Shown here: in pieces, positions 43,281 to 53,572 of the stretch
Layout of the letters: each line of letters starts with the position of its first letter
Position numbering within the stretch: position 1 is the stretch's first letter
Assembly (NCBI GenBank): GCA_016081115.2
Contig: JABTTQ020003405.1
Coordinates: forward strand, 248,029 to 312,028
Direction of reading: 5' to 3'
DNA from: Rehmannia glutinosa
Taxonomy: Eukaryota; Streptophyta; Magnoliopsida; Lamiales; Orobanchaceae
Length of the DNA stretch: 64,000 nt
Notes under the pieces: generated by a model
Told to the model about the DNA's origin: nothing
What the model saw: the letters and a program-made list of their open reading frames with translations, nothing else
Databases searched by the model: none
Translations under genes and position numbers: made by a program

Positions 43281-44443
43281 TTGGCCGACCCTTGTGGCGG
43301 ACGGCGATGCACTACAGAGCTCCAGGAAGGAGACCCGATGTATCTGCAGAGCTCTGACAATCCAGGAGCTGTGCTTGTGACCACTCCCCTCACTGGAAAC
43401 AATTACCCATCCTGGAGTCGCTCCATAATGCTTGCTCTTGGAGCTAAGACCAAGCTGGGTTTCATCAATGGTAAGATTGATAAACCCAAACCTGAATCTC
43501 CAAATTTTGAACTATGGAAAAAGGCTGATTGCATGGTTGTGTCGTGGATTTTAAATTCTATCTCTCGCGATTAAGTTGATGCTTTTATATATGCCAATTC
43601 TGCCAAGGAATTGTGGGATGACTTGGCGAAACGTTTTGGTGAATCGAACGAAGCTCTATTATATCAGTTACAAAAGGAAATTAGCAACATGAGTCAGGGT
43701 AACATGTCTCTAGTGGTCTACTATACTAAACTAAAAAAATTGTGGGATGAATTGGGGAATATCATACCTCTGCCTCCATGTGATTGTGGAGCTAGTAAAA
43801 TACTTGCTGAGAGAGATATGCAACAGAAGTTGATGCAGTTTTTAATGGGTCTAAATGATACCTATCAGCATGTGAGGAGTCAAATAGTGGTAATGGATCC
43901 TTTACCTAATGTGAACAGGGATTATTCGATGATTTTGAGTATTGAGAAGCAGAAAAATATACAACAAACACTGATTGATCTAACTGAGAACTCTACAATG
44001 CTGGTAAGGCTATTGATCCAGGGAAACCAAGCAATTTGAATTGGTCTAATAATCATGGGAGAAATAATGTATAGAGAACTAAGGAAGAGAGAACAAAGCT
44101 GAAGTGTGATCATTGCCAAGTAACTGGACATGAAATCAATGAATGTTTTAAATTGCATGGACATCCTGACTGGTTCAAGCAACTTAGGGAGCAGAGAAGC
44201 AAGCTTGGGAGGGCAAATATGAGTACCGTGGATAATATTTCTACTCAGAAGACTGGTAGTGCATTGAATGACAAGGGAAAAGGTGTCCCTGATATGAGTT
44301 CTCTCATTCAACAAGAAATTGCTAAATTCATGGCAGGCAAGATGGTACCCAACCATGGTAACAATGATTCTGATTACAACTATGCACATTTTGTTGATTT
44401 TTCTTTGGTAAGAATTTTTCTCATGCTTTACACTTTGCCTTAA
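43281..44443 (+). pseudogene. Copia C gag
   Basis: Frames at 43281-43574 and 43611-44039 cover gag: VTTPLTGNNYPSWSRSIMLA (a Retrotran_gag/DUF4219-like start), KLGFINGKI, FELWKKADCMVVSWI, then after one TAA (43572-43574) the UBN2 part ELWDDLAKRFGE, LYQLQKEI, VVYYTKLKKLWDEL, FLMGLNDTYQHVRSQI. A shift follows, then the CCHC knuckle in another frame: CDHCQVTGHEINECFKLHGH (44105-44164). The tail (44153-44443) leads to the protease. Three breaks at least. Confidence 0.85.
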
Positions 44444-44445
44444 GC

Positions 44446-45550
44446 ATGCTTGAGAATGTGGATGACAGTTGTTGGATACTTGATACAGGGGCTAGTAGAC
44501 ATATGTGTTCTCATTCTCATCAATTTTCCAGCCTTTCTTCCATTTCTCCTCCTTCTTTCGCATGCTTGCGGATGGCACCACTAAATCTGCTCACTCACAC
44601 AGGATATATCACTCTCACTCCACAACTTACACTCATAGATGTTTTATTTGTTCCTAGCTTCAAGTATAATCTTCTCTCGGGTTTCTCTGGCACATACCGC
44701 TAATCGAAATGCATCTTCTTTCCCGATCATTGTATCTTTCGGGACCTATGGAGTGATCAAGTGTTGGTACATTGGCAAGGGTCAGAGGAAGGCTCTATGT
44801 TTCGTAGCTTGGATAGAAGGAGCACTCAAATTCTACTTCTAGTTCCATTTCCCCTGTAAACACTGTTCAATCTTGTAATGACCTGTTTAGAATGTGGCAT
44901 GCCAGATTGGGCCATGCCTCACCATCTTTAATGCAACATTTGAATTTCCTCAACTTTGATTCTAATGACAATGTGCTTCATTCTGTGCAAACATGTGATA
45001 TTTGTCATAAATCGAAACAGCATAGATTACCTTTTCCACATAGTGCCATCCAAACTTTTGCTGCATTTGAACTCATTCATGTTGACATATGGGGTCCACA
45101 CCGCACATTTGCTGTAACAAACACTCCTTATTTTCTGACCATTGTGGATGATTTTAGTCATACGTGCTACCTGGACATTTCTCATGTCTCATAAAAACCA
45201 AACAACTGCAGTCATAAAAAGCTTTCTCAACCTTGTTCAAACTCAGTTTCAAACCAAAGTAAAAAACATTCACACTGACAACATAATTTTTGAGTCTTGA
45301 CTGTCAATCCTTGTTCAGTTCTCATGGATTTTTTTATGAAAAAAGTTGTGCCTACACACCACAACAGAATGGTGTTGTAGAGAGAACACAAGCATCTTCT
45401 TGAGGTGGAAAGAGCCTTGATGTTTCAATCTAACATACATTATAAACTTTGGCCTTATTCCATTCTCACAGCTACCTATATCATAAATAGGCTTCCTAGT
45501 TCCACCCTCCACTGGAAATCTCCTTTGAATTCTCGCATACTTGACTCCCG
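44446..45550 (+). pseudogene. Copia C protease and integrase, broken
   Basis: The protease active site WILDTGASRHMCSHSHQF is at about 44473-44526, with Asp-Thr-Gly intact; its tail FVPSFKYNLLS is at about 44650. The integrase part opens with MWHARLGHASPSLMQHL (44892) and CDICHKSKQHRLPFP, then FELIHVDIWGPHRTF (first Asp), FLTIVDDFSHTCYLDI, and stops at 45192. The middle of the core follows in other frames with NGVVERT-like residues near 45371, then the LPSSTLHWKSPL-like end. Not functional. Confidence 0.8.
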
Positions 45551-46158
45551 ACTATACTAGAATGAAGGTTTTTGGGTGTCTAGCATATGCTACTAATGTT
45601 TATCCTCATAAAACCAAATTTGATTCAAGGGCCTTTAAATGTGTCTTTATTGGCTGTGTGTCTGGCCAAAAAGGATATAAGCTCTATGATCTAGACTCTC
45701 ATAGAATCCTTATTTCTAGGGATGCTAACTTTGTTGAGACCATTTTTCTTTGTCTTTCCACTCTTACCAGTCCAAATGACACACCATTGTCCATTGTACC
45801 CTCCAACACCTCTGATCCTCCTCTTCCACCTTCTGCTATTCCTGATCCCCCTGCTACTTCTCTTCACGTGCTCAGAAGAAGCACCAGAACTCATGCTCCA
45901 CCAGCATGGTTAAATGATTTTGTCACCAACCTTGTCATTGAAAACTTGCCAACAGCAAACACATCCTCCAGGTCTCCTACCCTGACATGTAGTTCTTATC
46001 CTGTAAATACCTTCCCTCACACTCTCTCACCAAGTGTTATTATCCTCCAGGTTGCTTCTGATCCAAGGTGGATTGAAGCAATGAGAATGGAGATCCAAGC
46101 TTTGGAGGATAATAACACTTGGATACTTATTGAGCTGCCTAATGGGAAAAGGCCATAG
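45541..46158 (+). pseudogene. Copia C integrase end, linker and RT start
   Basis: A 205-codon frame. MKVFGCLAYATNVYPHKTKF and KCVFIGCVSGQKGYKLYDLD are the usual integrase C-terminal part; a Pro/Ser/Thr-rich linker follows, then WIEAMRMEIQALEDNNTWIL starts the reverse transcriptase. It stops at 46156-46158 after GKRP, where the protein shifts frame to the next open segment beginning with GSKWVYKVK. Confidence 0.85.
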
Positions 46159-46159
46159 G

Positions 46160-46802
46160 TAGCAAATGGGTTTACAAGGTGAAAGTCAAGCCTGATGGTA
46201 CTGTAGATGAATTTAAGGCCAGATTGGTGGCTAAGGGGTATGATCAAGTGGAAGTCATTGACTATGTGGAGAGTTTTTCACCTGTAGCTAAATTGGTGTC
46301 TGTTAAAATGTTGATTGCTTTGGCTACCTGTAGAGGCTGGGGTTTGCATCACCTAGATGTGAATAATGCATTCTTGCACGGGTATCTTGATGAGGAAGTC
46401 TACATGAGACCCCCAGAAGGGTATGTCAAGGCTGCACCTGGGCAAGTATGTTTACTTAAGCGTAGTTTATATGGGCTTAAACAAGCCTCAAGGGAGTGGA
46501 ATTCGGAGTTTAGTGGGAAGTTGCTTCAGTTTGGTTTTGAGCAATCACCACATTATCACTGCCTTTTTATCAAGAAGGGCACTGACTCCTTTTTAGCTTT
46601 GCTTATATATGTAGATGATGTTTTACTTACCGGGTCTAACAATGATGATATCTCAAATTTAAAGAAGTACTTGGATGATTTGTTTACAATCAAGGACCTA
46701 GGCTTTGCTAAATATTGTTTGAGCTTGGAAATAGCTCGCAGTACTGAGGGTACTTTCATCAAAGAAAATACATTCTTGATATATTGCATGATGCTGGTAT
46801 GA
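46160..46802 (+). pseudogene. Copia C reverse transcriptase
   Basis: The open segment covers the catalytic core: FKARLVAKGYDQ, YVESFSPVAKLVSVKMLIAL, HHLDVNNAFLHGYLDEEVYM (first catalytic Asp), LLKRSLYGLKQASREW and LALLIYVDDVLLTGSNND (YVDD intact), KDLGFAKYCLSLEIARS. A frame shift near 46770 sends it to a stop at 46802. The first ATG (46179) is internal, not a native start. Confidence 0.9.
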
Positions 46803-47548
46803 CTGGTTGCAAACCTGCAACCACACTGTTGCCTCCTGGTCTTAAGCTATCTCTTGATGAAGGGGAACCATTCCATGATGCACAACAATATCGTAGATTG
46901 ATTGGGCGCCTATTATTTCACTAGACCTGATCTTACATTTGCAGTCCAGCAGCTGAGTCAGTATGTCAACTCTCCCAGGCTTCCCCACTGGGATGCTGCT
47001 CTTCACATCCTCCGGTACCTCAAGGGGTGTCCTTCCTCTGGTCTTTTCTACCCTTCTAGCAGCAATTGTGATATTGTTGCTTATAGTGACGCTGACTGGG
47101 GTAGTTGTGTAGACACAGTCAATCACTGGTTATTGCATCTTCCTTGGTGATGTCCTAATTTCTTGGAAGACAAAAAAACAGAGCACAGTTTCTCGTTCAT
47201 CCGCAGAGGCTGAGTATTGTGCCCTTAGTGCCACAGTTTGCGAGCTTCAATGGATATCCTACATTGCTTCTGACCTGCTTCTTTCCATCATCGCCCATCT
47301 TGTTGTGGTGTGACAACCAGGCTGCTACACACATCACCAAAAATCCAGCTTTCCATGAACGCACCAAGCACTTGGACATTGATTGTCATTTAGTTCATAA
47401 CAAGTTTAAGGAAGGTTTTCTTACTCTCAGTCATGTTTCATCCAAGAATCAACTTGCCGATTTATTCACCAAGCCGTTGGGTGTAAGTGCTTCTCATATG
47501 TTGCTGTCCAAGTTGGGCATTCGTGACTTCCTTCGATGCCCAACTTGA
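46803..47548 (+). pseudogene. Copia C RNase H
   Basis: The segment at 46902-47150 shows YYFTRPDLTFAVQQLSQYVN, HWDAALHILRYLKGCPSSGL and VAYSDADWGSCVDT; another frame continues with GDVLISWKTKKQSTVSRSSA and EAEYCAL (about 47150-47222), and the frame at 47219-47548 has LLWCDNQAATHITKNPAFHE, RTKHLDIDCHLV, LADLFTKPLG and the stop. RNase H catalytic acids appear kept, but at least three shifts break it. Confidence 0.85.
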
Positions 47549-47556
47549 GGAGGGGG
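47544..47556 (+). other. Copia C polypurine tract
   Basis: TTGAGGAGGGGG directly before the TGAAGAAACTCG start of the 3' LTR. Confidence 0.85.
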
Positions 47557-47710
47557 TGAAGAAACTCGTGTTTTGTTTTCTACACATTACATATTACGTC
47601 ATTACTTTCCTTTTTCTTCCATGTGATGACTGATACGTGGCACATTATTACTGGGTGAGTTAGTTAGATGTGCATGCTTACCATGCGTTGTAGAAGTTCA
47701 GAGGTAAGAA
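47557..47710 (+). repeat. Copia C 3' LTR, truncated
   Basis: Matches the 5' LTR from TGAAGAAACTCG to GTTCAGAGGTA, then similarity fades. About 90 bases that should follow are missing or too diverged. Confidence 0.8.
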
Positions 47711-48073
47711 GGTAAGAAGCAGTACCGTTAGTATGGTACCGCTTTTTGGGCAAGGAGAAAAAGCTCATCCCCACAATGGGTTAACTTTTTGTGATAAGGT
47801 TTTTCACTTTTAAAACCTCTCTAAAATGCTTGCATTATAGATGCCCTCAGTGTTTGAAAGAAAGTGGAAAGCCCTGACGCGCGCGTGATTGCAACCCACG
47901 CGTTGATTTTTTTTTGTTTTGTATTTAGTAAATCGAAAAAAGATGGTTCTTGGATACAAACCTCTCCTATCCTAAAAAACCTAAAAGTTCCTCTACTAGT
48001 GGTTATAGGTTTTTTCCTCAGCTTTTTTTTTTATCAAAAAAACCTTTCTAAAAAACCTCTATTGGAGGTGCCC
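47711..48073. other. Right arm of the Harbinger element
   Basis: Noncoding. It contains GACGCGCGCGTG and CCCACGCGTTG (47876-47905), GC-rich palindromic words, and a terminus-like GATGCCCTCAG near 47840-47850. The 71-codon frame at 47864-48079 spans the terminal repeat and is not a gene. Confidence 0.5.
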
Positions 48074-48145
48074 TTATAGAGAAAGTATCACTTTTTATTA
48101 AAAAAATGTAACCTTTTATATAAAATATATCATTTTTATTACTGA
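48074..48145 (+). repeat. Minisatellite, right part
   Basis: AGAAAGTATCACTTTTTATT and two further weak units continue the array seen at 40380-40541. Begins with the TTA target duplication. Confidence 0.75.
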
Positions 48146-48526
48146 TTCGGATATCCTTTTCCACGTAATGGTAATTGATGATTTCCATGAATTTATGTAC
48201 TATATTTCCATGTGGTGTCATTCTTTCCTTACAATACTAATTTGATGTTAAAATTACCAAATTTGCCTCTTATGTATATTATATTAATAGAATAAATTCA
48301 AATCTTTAAAAATCTCTCTACATACAAATCTATGCTTTATAAGATGGTTATATCTGACGTATATTTTTGAAATCATTTTGAAATATTCGCTAGTTCATTG
48401 AGTAATTCTTACAATTTTCTTCAATTCCAAACGGAATTGAGAAAATGAAAGGTTAATATTCATCAACAGTAACACATTGACCTATTCCCGATAGAAAAAA
48501 ACACATTTAGATAAAAGACAAAAAAT
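48146..48526. other. AT-rich spacer
   Basis: No gene or repeat seen. Confidence 0.5.
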
Positions 48527-48690
48527 CATATGAGACGGTCTCACAGATTAATTTCGTGAGACGGATACCAAAATGACTCATATTAGCTAACCTATTTTAA
48601 TGTAAATTTAATTTGTTTTGATTTGTAAAATGGGCTGGTTCCGTCTTATGAATTTAAATCCATGAGACGGTCTCACCTGAGACTTACTCT
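48527..48690. repeat. TGAGACGGTCTCA palindrome-flanked element
   Basis: The 13-base near-palindrome TGAGACGGTCTCA occurs at 48531-48543 and 48663-48675, about 145 bases apart, with TGAGACGG-like words between them. This is the layout of a common short plant MITE. Its target duplication could not be determined. Confidence 0.55.
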
Positions 48691-48726
48691 TAGATAAATT
48701 TGTTAACATAAAACTATATAAATTCA

Positions 48727-49077
48727 GGGAATAATTTCAATTTTAGTACCTAAATTATGTTATATTTTCGCTTTTAATACCTCATTTTTTGGCCATATCA
48801 ATTTTGATACTCCATGTTTACTCTTTAACCACTTTTGCCACATTTCATCAAATGACCATTCATTTTGGTACCTCATGTTTTAATTTTTAGTCACTCCTTA
48901 TGTAATATAAATTGATTGAAAAGCAAAACATTAGCACTAAAAATGACATATGTAGGACGGAACGTGACGTAAGTGATTAAAAAATTAAAACACGAGGTAC
49001 CAAAACGAATATGGCCTGAAAGTGGCGTACTAAAACAAAAATTGAGCATAGTCTGGGTATAAAATTGAAATTATCCC
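48727..49077. mobile_element. MITE, 351 bp, with perfect 8-bp target duplication
   Basis: Left end GGGAATAATTTCAATTTTA and right end TAAAATTGAAATTATCCC are inverted repeats of about 19 bases, continuing imperfectly inside (TAGTACCTAAATTATG against CATAGTCTGGGTA). TAAATTCA flanks both sides (48719-48726 and 49078-49085). No coding capacity. The 8-bp duplication points to a hAT-like origin; a MULE origin would normally give 9. Confidence 0.8.
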
Positions 49078-49085
49078 TAAATTCA

Positions 49086-49565
49086 TCTATTCAAAGTAAT
49101 ATATTATTTCTCATGAGAAATTTGAAAAAGTAAGGGTATGTATGGATGTGTTTTCAAATGCAATTTTCCATTTTCCAACTATTTCAAAAAATGAGTTTAT
49201 ATTTGTTTAGAAAATTCTCAATAGATTATTAACTCAAGGTTAGCAACATTATGTGAAGCAAATCATACTATCTATGAAAAATTGGAAGACTTGCTAGAAA
49301 AAAATTTTGTAAAAAATCGGTGGAAAAGAAAATTAAAGAAAATTAAACTTTTCTTTGCTGAGTTTGATATAGTTTCACCTTATTTTATTTTATTTTTCAT
49401 TTCATAGAACAAAATGATCAAGTACAATAAAATATATAATTACAATGCATAATCCGAGAGACAAATATACCAAATTCCAAACTATTGCATAATTTAAAAC
49501 CACTAATAAATTTCACAACTGCATTGTTAATTAAACAATTAATAGAAAGTACTTAGCAAAACTAA
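49086..49565. other. AT-rich spacer, 3' side of the F-box gene
   Basis: No gene. The F-box transcript would end here (it runs leftward); no unambiguous polyadenylation signal was chosen in the AT-rich sequence. Confidence 0.5.
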
Positions 49566-50666
49566 TTAAACACCACAGAGGGACTCAATATATTGTAATG
49601 GAAATTTTGGACCCGTACTACTATAATGGTATCCACACTTTAACTTATCTATGGTTTCCCAAGTCTTGTAAATAAGATTGTATCGTATGATCACTTTCCC
49701 CTTAACCGACAAAATCAAGAACGAATCCTCATCTTTCTTAGCCCGAACCAGAGAACATATAGAAAAATAGTCGTGGCTTACAACATTTGAAAGATCAGTT
49801 TTATACTTGACAAACCACTCAAAATAATCCCTCTTCATCTCGTACACATTAAACTGAATCTGTAGCGGAAAAATCTCTATGTAATGCAAGTGATCACAAG
49901 ACTCCCCAAAGTAATAAAAATATCTATAATTCGAGGCTTCAAACATATGCGGCATGGGCTTTTTCTTAGGCTTCTGGTGATTATCAAGATTGAAATATAA
50001 AGATTTTCCGGCTCTAAAAAAGTTGGTCCAATGGATGGATCCATTCCAATATACCCCGTTATTGAAATCAACATTTGCTGTGAAGGGCTCCCCACATTTT
50101 CTCCATGGACCACATGTCTCAGATGAGTAAACCTCTAACTGAAATGGAAAATGAATATTTCTCAATTCCCGAACACAAACCACTTTGTAATGACAAGATT
50201 TGGTTGGATCGAAAGCCAAGCTTATCCCAAGTACTCTCTTTGAAATCTTTGGAAGTGTTGAGATTTTATTGATGGTGGGATTATAAACATAGTATTTCTC
50301 ACCATCTTGTTTATTGTGAGGAGCGCCCAAACATAGCAACAGCCCATTGCAAGAATGCAAAAAAGTGATATTTGAAGGGTTATTTTTATTGAAAGTGAAT
50401 GGTGGATTAATTGATTTCTTGATAGAGAAAGGAACGTAATCAAACTTGGATTTGCGGCACGGTTGTTTAAAGAAGAGGCCGATGGCGGGATTGCGTATAA
50501 GACAAAATGTTGGATTAGAGATGATAGAATGCCAGTGTTTGGACACTAGTTTGAACCGAACGAGTGATTTAATGGGAAGGCGTAGAAAAATCTCTATTAA
50601 CAGATCATCGATTGAAGCAATAATTTGCGCAGACGTCTCACCATGGATTGTTTCTTCGAGTTTCAT
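49566..50666 (-). CDS. F-box protein (FBXL-unrelated, At5g07610-style)
   Basis: An intact single-exon frame of 366 residues. Residues about 17-56 form the F-box (IDDLLIEIFLRLPIKSLVRF, KLVSKHWHSIISNP), which binds SKP1/ASK so the protein can act as the substrate receptor of an SCF ubiquitin ligase in nucleus or cytosol. The rest follows the plant F-box-associated pattern: LHSCNGLLLCLG (about 107-118), YYVYNPTINKISTLPKIS, SLAFDPTKSCHYKVVCV, YSSETCGPWRK, GVYWNGSIHWTN, repeats of a beta-rich domain. Target is unknown. The start at 50666 gives 16 residues before the F-box, normal for the family. Upstream on the minus strand, TATATATTT at about 50713-50721 could be a TATA box. No stop, shift or missing key residue was seen, unlike every other sizeable frame here. 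These genes form large, fast-changing families, so expression is not assured. Confidence 0.85.
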   Translation of the reverse strand: MKLEETIHGETSAQIIASIDDLLIEIFLRLPIKSLVRFKLVSKHWHSIISNPTFCLIRNPAIGLFFKQPCRKSKFDYVPFSIKKSINPPFTFNKNNPSNITFLHSCNGLLLCLGAPHNKQDGEKYYVYNPTINKISTLPKISKRVLGISLAFDPTKSCHYKVVCVRELRNIHFPFQLEVYSSETCGPWRKCGEPFTANVDFNNGVYWNGSIHWTNFFRAGKSLYFNLDNHQKPKKKPMPHMFEASNYRYFYYFGESCDHLHYIEIFPLQIQFNVYEMKRDYFEWFVKYKTDLSNVVSHDYFSICSLVRAKKDEDSFLILSVKGKVIIRYNLIYKTWETIDKLKCGYHYSSTGPKFPLQYIESLCGV

Positions 50667-51479
50667 GTTAGCACTATCGAGATTAGAAGAAACCTAATTA
50701 AAAAGATAACGGAAATATATAAAACTAAACAAAGATTTAGAAACCTAAAGATATAACAAATCAATTACGTATCAGTGTAATGATCCTAAAAGATATCTGC
50801 CAAATCTAAAATAAGAAATTATCCTCAAAAAATAAATCTAAAATTAAAAATAAAAAATTCCATAACTGAAATAGGGCTCAATTGAAAAATCGGTCCAGTA
50901 ACTGAAATAGGGCCCATCTTTCGAATATTTTTATCTAGCAATTTTGATACATCAAGATTTTGATTTTATGCAATTTTGAACCCATAAGTTTTAATTTAAT
51001 TTGTTCAATTTTTTGGTTCTACGAGTTCTGATTTTGTGCAATTTTGGTCCCAACTGGGTATTTTAACATTTCATTAATTTAATCTCACAATACTTTTGTC
51101 ACTTACCTAAAATATATGTGACTATTGAAAGTTACGGGAATGGAATTGTTATTTGACTAAAATGCGTAATAGTCAGACGTCAAGAACTGAATCTGTCACA
51201 TAAAGAAGTTATAGGACTAAGATTGCCAACCCATAACAGTTTCCCCCCTAGTTACCACTTACCAGAGGTGTATATACATGACTTATTATAAATTTTATTA
51301 TTATTAATTAAAATATTTTTGATATTCTGGGTTAAATCTTAATGCATCCAAGTGGATTTATGTTCGCCGATTTTGTACTTTGGTAAGGTCGATCTACGTG
51401 CATAAACATTTATTACCTTTCTAATTTTTATTACCTTTCTAATTGAATTATTCATTACTATTACAGATGTCAAAAAGGT
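50667..51479. other. Upstream region of the F-box gene with a repeat-like stretch
   Basis: The first ~100 bases hold the probable promoter. At 50870-51240 phrases such as AACTGAAATAGGGC (twice), TTTTGTGCAATTTTGG and GATTTTATGCAATTTTGAAC recur, suggesting a decayed MITE. No gene. Confidence 0.4.
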
Positions 51480-51641
51480 TAAGTCCTGAGAGCCGACCCT
51501 ATCCCAATGGTAAAAATTTAAGGGCTGGCCCTTATAATATGAGGGCTTTTTAGCCCGACTCTAATTGTCCCTAGGGCCGGCTAGTGTTGGGTCGGCCCTT
51601 AAGGCTTTTTTTCAGCAATGTTTTTGTATTTTATAGATATA
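51480..51641. repeat. GGGCCGGC-rich repeat, left copy
   Basis: Includes AAGGGCTGGCCCTT, GGGCTTTTTAGCCCG and GGGTCGGCCCTTAAGGC. About 100 bases (51540-51641) match 57113-57220 closely (GGGTCGGCCCTTAAGGCTTT, then TTTGTATTTTATA). It stops at the Helitron terminus at 51642, while the other copy runs on. Confidence 0.75.
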
Positions 51642-51668
51642 CTAGTGCTTTACCCATGCGATGCACGG
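51642..51668 (-). other. Helitron 3' terminal hairpin and CTAG
   Basis: Stem CCGTGC with GCATGG and a 3-base loop (one G-T pair), 8 bases before CTAG. This is the replication-stop structure of Helitrons. Confidence 0.9.
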
Positions 51669-51799
51669 TGAATGTAATGTCAGACAATTTGAAATTTATT
51701 GTGTTTTACGATATTGGGTTTGTTGGGTCCGACCATATAGATTGGATGTCATAAAAATTTATATATCTATTAAATAAAAATAAAAAATGTACAAATATC

Positions 51800-53560
51800 G
51801 TCTCGAACAAATTAATAACTGCAAATTTTGAAAAACTTCTTTGTACACCACATTTGCGTTTGTTTGTTTTTTTGATTCATCTCCACCATACACTAATATT
51901 TTTAGTCCATTCCCATTGGTAACTCGAGAAACAACAATGTATAGTTGGCCATGACTGAATACTAGATCTTCAACTACAGACCAACATTGGAGAGAGATTG
52001 GCCTTGACTCTTGTTTATGGTCATTGCATAAAAAATGATCAGAGGAAACTGTCTACGTTGAAACTTGAATGGAATTATGAGGTCCAACGATGTTCGTGTC
52101 ATTCGCGATATCAACACCTTATGACCTGCATGTGTTCCAGTGAGAATTTTAGCTTCAAGTACATGCCTGGAGAGCCTCGTAATCACCAGTCTAGTCCCGT
52201 TATACAATCCAGTCGAGTGGTCCATGTTCCTCAATAGCATAACTGGAGTACCAACCTTCAAATGCAACTCATGATTAGGAACGTCGGAATATTTTATACC
52301 ATTCAAAAATTCTGGCGTATGCAGATCATGCAAGAAGTCAACATTAGCATCAGATTTACTCGTGCTATCTGAGCTCAAATAAGTCTGTCCCTCCAATGAA
52401 TTTAAATACGTCATATATTGATTTATGGACTCAACAACATCAAGAGTCGGTGCGAGTATCTCCCTCTCTTTCAAGTAGATAGGATCATCAATGGCGTCTT
52501 TAAATATTGGATACGTATTCCCTACAATTGTTGCAATCGGATCACCAGATGATTCCAAAAGAATATCTTCAGGCATATTAATAGTGGCACAACCATCATT
52601 AGATCATCCGATTGTTCCATTTCTGATGCTTGCTATCCACTCTGAGAATTGGGCCAAATACGTATAATCATCTGCCTAATTGAGGCTTTGAAGACACATA
52701 TTCTTAGTCAATCTCAGTACTGTATAATCTTTCCACAAGTACGATGCATTTATCGTGGCATTAACTATATCATGTCGACTTCCCTTAGGTATAACAAGCA
52801 ATATATATCTGAAGTCCCCCCGAAATACAATAGTTTTCCCTCCAAAAAGTAAATATTCATTCCGTGGGTAGACTAATTTTAAAAGAGATTTTAAAGTTTC
52901 ATGCATTAATTGAAAGCAATACTTGTGCATCATTGGTGCTTCATCCCAGATTATAAGTTTAGAACGAATAATCTACTTAACAAGCAGACTCTCCTATTTG
53001 ATATTGTAAGTTGAGTCTTGATTTGGGTTTAAAGGAATAACAAAACGGGAATGTGCAGTCCTTCCACCAGGTAACAATAGGGACGCTATTCCACTCGATG
53101 TCACATTCAACACAATTTCTCCTTTCGATCAGAAAGCCGCAGATAAAGCTCTCCACAAGAATGTTTTGCATGTTCCTCCATATCCGTATACAAAGAACAT
53201 ACCACCTTTATTTGATTCCACCACTATCGTTATTTTAGAGTAAATACTTTTTTGTTCCTCATTGAGTCTGGAAATGAGGTTCTTGTGCTCTACCAAAAGA
53301 GCCTTACGATCACAACGCAGCTCGTCACGTATAAATCAGTTTCGGCTATTCCCAGTATTGTCCGCATTAGGAAGTGGCATCGTATCAAAATCACGTAGAC
53401 TCGTGCCACGACTTCTTAAAATAATTTCAATCGTTAAAAAAGAAAGATTTTTTATCTCATTCTCACTCAATACAAATTCTGTAAGAGAAATAATACGACA
53501 TTCGATAAATAATAAGATATATAAAATAATGTTATTAGAAAAAAATTATGATATTTAACA
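51800..53560 (-). pseudogene. Helitron PIF1-type helicase part
   Basis: Read across frames from 53560: IILRSRGTSLRDFDTMPLP, FFVYGYGGTCKTFLWRAL (Walker A, about 53205-53155; the usual Gly before Lys-Thr is Cys), VLNVTSSGIASLLLPGGRTA, LIIWDEAPMMHKYCFQLM (Walker B, about 52960-52910), VFRGDFRYILLVIPKGSRHD, YLWKDYTVLRLTKNM. The 200-codon frame at 51974-52576 carries the C-terminal motifs VGTPVMLLRNMDHSTGLYNG, TRLVITRL and FYAMTINKSQGQSL; a shift at about 51976 leads to VFSHGQLYIVVSRVTNGNGL and NVVYKEVF, the normal end. Several nonsense codons and the Walker A change mean no active helicase. Confidence 0.85.
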
Positions 53561-53572
53561 AATAATAAAACT

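Larger units (their letters stand above)
42978..47710 (+). mobile_element. Copia C: Ty1/copia retrotransposon nested in Harbinger
   Basis: 5' LTR, primer site, gag, protease, integrase, reverse transcriptase, RNase H, polypurine tract and the first part of the 3' LTR in order on the plus strand. The first 150 bases of the two LTRs are about 93-95% identical by eye, older than copia B. The 3' LTR is cut after about 155 bases, at which Harbinger sequence resumes, so the far target duplication is lost. Stops and shifts are frequent (for example at 43572, 44037, 45192, 46156 and 46800). Confidence 0.9.
40542..48073. mobile_element. PIF/Harbinger element with nested copia C
   Basis: Left end GGGCATCACCAATGATAAAA, right end (reverse) GGGCACCTCCAATAGAGG; flanked by TTA at 40539-40541 and 48074-48076, the PIF/Harbinger 3-bp target duplication. 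Interrupted minisatellite on both sides confirms the boundaries. Inside: a decayed Myb/SANT-like accessory gene (minus strand) and copia C (42978 to about 47710). No DDE transposase was seen. A second terminus-like sequence, CATTATAGATGCCCTCAG near 47832-47849, hints that another family member is nested near the right end. Confidence 0.75.
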
